From: Symsagittifera roscoffensis
Lineage: Eukaryota > Xenacoelomorpha > Acoela > Convolutidae
Reading direction: 5' to 3'
Length of the DNA stretch: 64,000 bases
NCBI RefSeq assembly: GCF_963678635.1
Contig: NC_087062.1
Location: forward strand, 36,916,052-36,980,051
Part shown: positions 56,890 to 64,000 of the stretch, piece by piece
How the letters are laid out: every line of letters starts with the position of its first letter
Position numbering within the stretch: the stretch's first letter is position 1
Made by a program: the position numbers and the translations under genes
Notes under the pieces: model-generated
Database searches by the model: none
What the model was told of the DNA's origin: nothing
Seen by the model: only the letters and a program-made list of their open reading frames with translations

Positions 56890-57523
56890 AATAGTGAACA
56901 AACTTTCTCCATGATCTTCAATGTAACGATATATTAAATGTTTTGAAGACTGAAAAGCTCTCTCTACAAATGCAGTTTTTCTTTCACTCATTGTTGAGTG
57001 AACATCAGTGTCTCCTTGCAAAATTCTTACGGTGCCCCCAAGTTCTTTTCCTTTATCAACCCAAAAATTTTCAGGAGTGTTTTTTTTGAGAACTCACTTT
57101 TTTGAAAGCTTGTAAAGTCTCTTGGGCATACTTTAATTTCATTGTTTGAACTAATAAATATTTGACTCCATTGTTTTGACCAGCTATTTTTTCTACAAAA
57201 GCCAAGTCCATACACCAAGTTTCATTGATATATTTAGAAAAAAATGAAGCCTTCCGAAACGCCTGATTGGTGGATCAAATTTTGTATATGATGTCTTGGT
57301 TTATAAGATCTGTTCTACTTTTTTATGATAAACCACTCAGTTTACACAAGTTTTGAATAGATCCATACGCAGCTCTCCCCTTAGAAAACAATCTGCTTAG
57401 CCTTACCTTGTAAGTTTTTGAAAGGGATCCAAGTTCCTCTGTCTTTGCTTTGGCATTCTTGTTGATAACAAGTTTAATGGAAATATCTGGAACGTCGGTG
57501 TATTTTCGCTTCAGTGCACGCAC
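56890..57523 (-). pseudogene. Polinton-type integrase remnant
   Basis: Minus-strand fragments. The frame 57523-57323 ends with GRAAYGSIQNLCKLSGLS, typical of the region before the catalytic core of retroviral-type integrases in Polintons. In the next part (about 57218-57027, shifted frame) the segment MDLAFVEKIAGQNNGVKYLL matches the start of the rve core around the first catalytic Asp. The later catalytic residues are not intact. Several frameshifts; not functional. It lies on the same strand as the capsid-like fragment. Confidence 0.6.
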
Positions 57524-57794
57524 AAAGTCTACAATAGATTATTTGGAATCTCGATTATCTAATATGACTGACTGAGTTTAATTCAAGGAGAGTTCAAAAT
57601 TAAATCGAAAATGTGTTTATTATTACTCGTTTTCAACCTCGCATTTTTTGGTACAATCTCCTCTGTTTTTGCTTTTGTTCCGGTTTTTGTTTTGTTTTAA
57701 TTGTATTTTGTGATAAGTAAACTGTGTACGGAATTAAAACAAGCTGTTCCAGACTATGTCAACTGTTTGATGACAAAAGGGGTGATGATAGATA

Positions 57795-58040
57795 TCAATT
57801 GTAACCCTTTAGTTGAACTTGAAATAATTCTTCTTTTATGTAGACGAGTTCTTTTTTTCTGTTAATTCTGAATTTTTTCGATGTTCCACTACGTTTTCTT
57901 TTCGAAGGTCTCGATTTTCTCCTCTTAATAGGTTTATCAAGCACTCGCTCAGAAACTGAATGAAAATTTTTGGACAATTGAGAATGAATTGTTTTCGAAT
58001 TATTGGGAGAAGAGAGACGTATTGTGTACTCATCGTCCAA
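57795..58040 (-). CDS. Short basic protein, hypothetical
   Basis: 81-codon frame, very rich in Lys and Arg in the middle (KRRKSRPSKRKRSGTSKKF), with an acidic start. Upstream of the integrase-like fragment on the same strand, so probably part of the Polinton-like element. Function not known; may be a truncated remainder. Confidence 0.3.
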   Translation of the reverse strand: MDDEYTIRLSSPNNSKTIHSQLSKNFHSVSERVLDKPIKRRKSRPSKRKRSGTSKKFRINRKKELVYIKEELFQVQLKGYN

Positions 58041-59122
58041 AATTTTTGTATCTATTCCAGCTGTTTAATAAAATTTTATTATGAATGATCCACTATTAAA
58101 GCAAAACTTAAGTGAACCAAATGTTTCGGGGTCAAATCAATGGGTAAATGACCATCAAAAATTGATGTTGCATCTTGATACCACTAATTCGCTTGAGATT
58201 CTAGATCTGGTTGTTGACTTATGTATTGATTTGTAAAACATCTCTCGGCGACTTGAACAAAACTTTGTGTTTTTTTGCAACTCTACATCTTTTCCCAATT
58301 TGCTTTGATGAAAAAAAATGTGTTTGATGTATAGTTTATTCAGGCCCATGGGTCACCCGGCAGTGGCAATTTCTACAAAATGGTTTGGAGTTGGGAATTT
58401 CTTTACAAGAATCATCAAATCTAAGCAGATACTTTGTTCCGTTAATGGGAAGATTATCAGTCAAGTCAAAAACTACTTCTTGGATAAATTTGAGATTAAG
58501 TTGTTTCTTTGCATTTGACTATAAAGATGTTGATACTGTTGATAAAAGAAAAAAGATTTGTCGAATACTTTTTGAAAAGTAACAGTTTTCAACCAATCGA
58601 AAAAACATGAGATTTTCCAGATTCACTTGGTCCAGCTAGGGAACAAATTTTTTTTGATAGATCTTATTCAACTCATAGCTTTGGGGAATGTAGAATATAA
58701 CCGACTGTGTTTGATAAGATAGCTACTCAAACTGTCGTTTCTTAACATGTTGTGGATAACATTATTCCAATGATTGCACATACTAGCATCAAACTATAAC
58801 AAAAAATTTGCACAGAAAAACTGAAAGAGATATTTTAGCTGTACGTCCAAACAACTTCCATGATTTTTGTTCAAGATTTTCTCCATCAAAAGTAAGATTT
58901 CCTAAATTTATGGGCTTGTCACATCGGTCGACCATCTTAAATCTAAAAAAACTGAAAATGAAATTTAATTAAATTTAAAAATTATTGCACAATAAGATTA
59001 TTATGTTTTACAAATTGTTTAAAAAAAACATCGAGTCCATAATCCGTATGCTTTTTTTCTGCACAATGAAGAGTTCTTGCATGACGAAATTGGTAGGTGC
59101 TGTACATCTAATCATTTTCTTC
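58041..59122. other. Unassigned, probably Polinton interior
   Basis: Short frames on both strands without recognised domains (58155-58349 minus; 58318-58582 plus). No repeats found. Confidence 0.35.
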
Positions 59123-60143
59123 ATCTTTGAATATCAAATACTGAATTTTTGGGCAAGCGTAGTCATCCAAATTCATAATATTTGTTTCCGGAAGTTCTGA
59201 CAGAAACTTACTTTTTCCAAAAGCTTTTGCAAAAAAAATCCGTTTCTATGGCTTCTAGAAATATTTTTAAGGTTCATTATACTTTTTGTAAGCGCTGCTC
59301 TAACTGATTCAATGAAAATTCTTAGTACACCAAAAAGATTGGGATGTTGGTTTGAGTGTTTTGGGAGGAAGAAAGAAAGTCCATGATTTTGAACTACTAA
59401 TTTTTCCACTGTTTTGATTTCACTACAATGAAAATCCAAAACAACCATGCTCATTCTGTTATCTGTTTTCTGTGGATTTTTTTTGGAAAAAATGATTAAC
59501 AATTGAACACGGCATATACTGATTAACCAAAAATTTTAAAATAAAAACAGAAAAATAACCCAACCACGTGACCAAGAAAAAATGAACTGCGCAGACTAGA
59601 TGCAACATAACAAAACCCAGGTCCTTGTTTTTGTAGTAAATTTCACAGGTCCAGCAGTGCCATGTAGAATTGCATGCAGTCTAAAAATTTAGAAATTTGA
59701 AAAAAACAATCCAACCAGGAATTTCCGTTTCCAATTAGACCCTCAAAGGGAAATTTTGGGTCGATTTTTTTCAAATTTATGTCGTCCGGGTCCAAAAAAT
59801 TACAGGTGCAAAGAAATAAAATTTTTCTCTTTTATTTGGCAAAAAATCTTATTTATAACCTCAAAATTTCTAAGTATTTCATTCGGTTTCTGTTTATTAA
59901 TTTTCTTCAGTGCATTCTTAAAAACAACATTTTTTGAATGTCTCTTCATAACTTAGTAATGAGGAAAGTATATCGAGCAATTTATCATATTCTTCTCTTT
60001 GTATTTGTAAAGATTGATTATTTTTCCATTGATTTCCATTTCTATGGTATGCTATAAGTTCTATTTTTTGCTATCGAATCAGAAGTTTATGTAAATTTTT
60101 TTCCTACCATTGTGTAGAGTTCAGTCAAATTGGGATACTTTGT
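59123..60143. repeat. Tandem duplication, unit 1 (1021 bp)
   Basis: atctttgaatatcaaatactg at 59123 recurs at 60144. Unit 1 carries a 109-codon minus-strand frame (59502-59173) that is also present in unit 2. The frame is open in both but its family is not recognised; it may be a piece of a Polinton gene. Confidence 0.9.
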
Positions 60144-61170
60144 GATCTTTGAATATCAAATACTGAATTTTTGGGCAAGCGTAGTCATCCAAATTCATAA
60201 TCCTTGTTTCCGGATGTTCTGACAGAATCTTACTTTTTCCATAAGCTTTTGCAAAAAAAATCCGTTTCTATGGCTTCTAGATTTTTCAATATTTTTAAGG
60301 TTCATTATACTTTTTGTAAGCGCTGCTCTAACTGATTCAATGAAAATTCTTAGTACACCAAAAAGATTGGGATGTTGGTTTGAGTGTTTTGGGAGGAAGA
60401 AAGAAAGTCCATGATTTTGAACTACTAATTTTTCCACTGTTTTGATTTCACTACAATGAAAATCCAAAACAACCAGGCTCATTCTGTTATCTGATTTCTG
60501 TGGATTTTTTTTGGAAAAAATGATTATCAATTGAACACGGCATATACTGATTAACCAAAAATTTAAAAATAAAAACAGAAAAGTAACCCAATCACGTGAC
60601 CAAGAAAAAATGAACTGCGGAGACTAGATGCAACATAACAAAACCCAGGTCCTTGTTTTTGTAGTAAATTTCACAGGTCCAGCAGAGCCATGTAGAATTG
60701 CATGCAGTCTAAAATTTTAGAAATTTGAAAAAAACAATCCAACCAGGAATTTCCGTTTCCATTTAGACCCTCAAAGGGAAATTTTGGGTCGATTTTTTTC
60801 AAATTTATGTCCGGGTCCAAAAAATTACAGGTGCAAAGAAATAAAAAATTTTTCTCTTTTATTTGGCAAAAAGTCTTATTTATAACCTCAAAATTTCTAA
60901 GTATTTCATTCGGTTTCTGTTTATTAATTTTCTTCAGTGCGTTCTTAAAAACAACATTTTTTGAATGTCTCTTCATAACTTAGTAATGAGGAAAGTATAT
61001 CGAGCAATTTATCATATTCTTCTCTTTGTATTTGTAAAGATTGATTATTTTTCCATTGATTTCCATTTCTATGGTATGCTATAAGTTCTATTTTTTGCTA
61101 TCGAATCAGAAGTTTATGTAAATTTTTTTCCTACCATTGTGTAGAGTTCAGTCAAATTGGGATATTTGTG
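60144..61170. repeat. Tandem duplication, unit 2
   Basis: Second copy with minor changes, including a 6-base insertion after cttctaga and loss of a few bases in gtccgggtcc. It holds minus-strand frames 60530-60195 and 60976-60671; the latter is broken in unit 1. Short homology (tgtgat) at the junction. Confidence 0.9.
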
Positions 61171-62880
61171 ATACTAAATCCGAATTCTGCAAGTTTGGTA
61201 AATTTTGTGATTGTTTTGGGAGTTTTACAAATTTTTGGGGTTTATCTTCAAGAACAATATGAAAACGTCCCAACTTACTGTAAAGTTTTAAGATTTTTAT
61301 TCATGAAAAATCAATAATCCAACTCATACTGAGCAACAAGATCACTAAGTGAAAAGTGATTTTGAGGATAATTATTTAAATTACAAGACAAAAAAAAACA
61401 AAAACAACACAATTTATTTTACATACACATCTCAACAAACATAAAGTCTCCCAAGATTCGGGACAGTTCTTTGAATTTGTTCAAAACACAGTTTACAAAG
61501 GTAAATTGTTTGATTGCTTTTTCTATTTTTCAGTGTGGAGTCGAATCTGAAGGTAGCGAGGTTTGTTAACATTGTATTTCTGGATCGTGACACAAACTTG
61601 GCTTCTTTTGTAGGTTGCTATGTCATACACTTTGTTGCAGTTGGCAAGCTACTGATGCATAGTTGACTCCTTGTCAGAAGTAAGTTCTAATAAAGGAACG
61701 AGTCCAAGGTTTTCAGCATCGTGAATATATCATGATTTCTAATTGCCGAGATTGCTTCTCCTTCATTCTCACCAAGATAGACTTGTTGTCTTTTTTGAGT
61801 TGTCCCAACCCTTTTTTCTTGAATAAACTGTTTCATTTTTTGGGACCAAGCTGTTTCATATAACCACAGTTTGGGACCAAGCGTTGTCAAATAAACTGTT
61901 TCACTTTTTGGGACCAAGCAAATCTCCCAATTTTTGTTTGATTTTTTGAGAACCGATTTTTCTTGAGTACATTTTTCAATACGACAACGGACTAGTCAGA
62001 TAAGGAGTAATGAGAGACATTATTTTGAGATTAAAAGAAATTGGAAATAAATAATATGACCCATTCAACTAATCTTGTGTGAAGTTTCCAATTATAGGTT
62101 TTAGTGTTCCTATATAAATCCACGATTCTTAGCAAAAGTCATTGTTCCAGATGGCTGTCGCTATGTTTCAAGCTCTCCGCAGCTTTTATTCAGATTAAAA
62201 GGAGAAATCATTATTTATTTCCGTTTCGAACGTGTTTAACGAAAAGTGCATAGTACTCCATAATTATTGTGTCTCTGATTGGCACATACTTCTGATTGGC
62301 TCATCTTTTGATCAAATCTTACAACTATTGGGTATATTTCATTTCACATACCCAGTTATCGGTTGTCTTTACACTTTGTACAAAAGCAGACTTTATTTGA
62401 ATGTTATTTTGTCAACTGGCGAAATTTTCAATCAACTAGATCGCGCTATTTATTACAATTTGAAATGAAAAGAACAAGAAAAATTGCCAAGTATTGCAAA
62501 AAAAAAATTGTTACTCAAAAATCAAACGTCATTTTCTAGCTTTTAACCAGAAACTGCATTTCACGCAAACTTTTGTTTCATCATTTCTGGAAAGAGTTCG
62601 TTAAGTATAAAACTCAAAATATGAACTTGATTTGCTTAGAATAATTGACTGGTTTATTCATGGTTATGGATTTGTAAATATTGATCAAGTCTAATTTGGA
62701 AAGAAGAAGTAAAAAAAACATTTGATAATTTATCTATTTACTCTCAAATGTTTACGAAGCTACCAGAAATTTTAAAAAAATCAAAGAAGTTTGAAAACAT
62801 TTCTGCTAAAATGTAAGCAATTTGTTATATTTTCTTCTGATTTTCAAAAAGCTGCGAAAAAACTGATTTAACATTTTTTT
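61171..62880. other. Unassigned; short 69 bp-spaced repeat at 61823-61922
   Basis: aaactgtttca.tttttgggaccaagc occurs at about 61824 and 61893 with a partial copy between. A minus-strand 76-codon frame (61917-61687) runs through this repeat and has no recognised domain. The 62232-62468 plus frame is unsupported. Confidence 0.4.
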
Positions 62881-62883
62881 GAG

Positions 62884-63100
62884 AAGATGCAAAAAGTGTT
62901 TCACTTTTTTCGACAAAAAGTGAAAATAATTCACATTTTTCGGCAAAACGCGAAAAGTGTTTCCGTTTTTTTCGACAAGATGCGAAAAGTGTTTCACTTT
63001 ATTCGACAAAATGCAAAAACTGTTTTAGTTTTTTTTGACAAGATGCGAAAAGTTTTTCATTTTTTGACAAAATGCGAAAAGTGTTTCAATTTTTTAGACA
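62884..63100. repeat. Minisatellite, ~30 bp x 7
   Basis: Units of the form gacaagatgcgaaaagtgtttcactttttt; starts near 62884, 62912, 62942, 62974, 63004, 63037 and 63066, spacing 28-33. Produces repetitive Phe/Lys reading frames on both strands that are not genes. Confidence 0.85.
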
Positions 63101-63140
63101 ATATAGATATTATACTGACAAAACATTTAATACAAAAATA

Positions 63141-64000
63141 CAGATTACGGTCCGTCTCAATTTCAAACTTAAAACTGCTTTCATCTAGAGAAGTACTGAG
63201 AATTACTTCTTGATTGTAAGATAAAAAAAATTGTTTCCAAATCTGGGATATTATCAAAAATCTTCAAAAAAGAAATAAAAAAGCTACGTGCCAAAAATGA
63301 CTACTTTGAGTTATACTCACTTAATTTTGTCAAAATTGATTTTGCAAGAGCGATTCGTTTTCGAACTACTTTTTTGAAAACTGGTTCTTCTAGTTCTACG
63401 ATTAAATTTCTTTTTGCACGTTCTAACAGTTTTCGAAATGCTTTTGTTCCCTCATCTTTTGCAACTGTTTTGAGTTTTTTCGTCCACTGACAGCTGCTCC
63501 AATCTCTGGAGCTGCAATTTCAAATGCATCTGCTGCAATTCTTTTTGCAGCTGGGACTCTATTTTTTTTAATAAAGGGATTTACAGGTCTCCCAAGAGTT
63601 TATGCAAGAGCATCAAAACATCTTCCACGCTGTTTTGCATGTCCACAAAAAATAGAAAAATAAGCTGAACCTTGAGGATTCAATTCTTATCAAGTTTGAA
63701 TTGAAAATGATTATACGAAATCTAGCGAAACAAGAGAACAACTCGTGTAATTCCTACTGACACAAAAGGAATTTTTTTGCCTGTAGTACCTCTTATTTCT
63801 GTTCTTATGATATTGTTAAAGGTTTTTTCAATATCTTGTTAAGTTTAGATTCGTAAACGATTTATAATTCATGTATGACCTGTAGATATTATGTCTCCTT
63901 TTTTAATTTGAAAAAGAAAGAAATACAACGCAGTAAGGAAGTTTTTGTATCACCTACCGTATTATATTCTATAATATCAGTATCAATCATTAGATAGTGT
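63141..64000 (-). mobile_element. Second Polinton-like copy, cut by the window end
   Basis: Homologous to 55247-56000 throughout. Minus-strand pieces include the start of a capsid-like frame (63257-63140) and the small basic protein core (63640-63290), interrupted by frame changes. Longer than the first copy in the basic-protein region (extra residues around KRIAADAFEIAAPEIGAA). Continues beyond 64000. Confidence 0.65.

Noticed and set aside
62806-63213. Frames with repeated Phe/Lys heptad-like pattern
   Set aside because: Products of the 30 bp minisatellite.

Overview
The window looks like AT-rich nuclear DNA from an invertebrate animal. It holds few genes, and some of them are split by introns. 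There is a long satellite array, and the rest is dense in SINE-like, hAT, MULE, LINE and Polinton/Maverick remnants. No bacterial-type gene organisation is visible. The species cannot be fixed from the sequence. A nuclear receptor, a LIV-1-type ZIP zinc transporter, GT-AG introns and animal-type mobile elements all point to a metazoan.

Layout. 1-7198 is a satellite of about 32 monomers of 219-221 bp, with a ten-monomer higher-order period. 7380-8780 is empty. 8780-14661 is a recent tandem duplication of about 2.8-3.0 kb. It copied the upstream region and first ~170 codons of a ZIP transporter gene, so a truncated copy (11106-11684) sits upstream of the intact gene (14146-16017). 16018-29300 is mostly repeat-derived: tRNA-like SINE heads, a ~170 bp degenerate tandem unit, elements ending in conserved hairpins, a decayed hAT-like transposase (18076-19373) and a MULE-like element with a FLYWCH-domain remnant (23479-24911).

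Two spliced genes were assembled by matching splice sites and reading phase. The first is a small three-exon plus-strand gene (29347-30211, 83 codons, function unknown). The second is a four-exon minus-strand nuclear receptor (38556 to 31856, 543 codons). Its first exon carries a complete two-zinc DNA-binding domain and its last exon a divergent ligand-binding-domain-like region. The introns of the receptor hold a hAT MITE with a perfect 8 bp target-site duplication and several SINE-like repeats. A candidate terminal exon of another minus-strand gene lies at 39394-39660.

39740-42905 is a decayed LINE with reverse transcriptase, CCHC knuckle and C-terminal endonuclease-like region. 43480-54125 holds three copies (one diverged, two nearly identical) of an unrecognised minus-strand gene-like unit. 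54190-64000 is remnant Polinton/Maverick-like material: capsid-like, integrase-like and small basic protein fragments on the minus strand, a 1.02 kb tandem duplication, a 30 bp minisatellite and the start of a second copy that leaves the window.

No genes appear to work together in a pathway. The cellular genes are a zinc importer, a transcription factor and an orphan small protein; the rest is mobile or repeated DNA.
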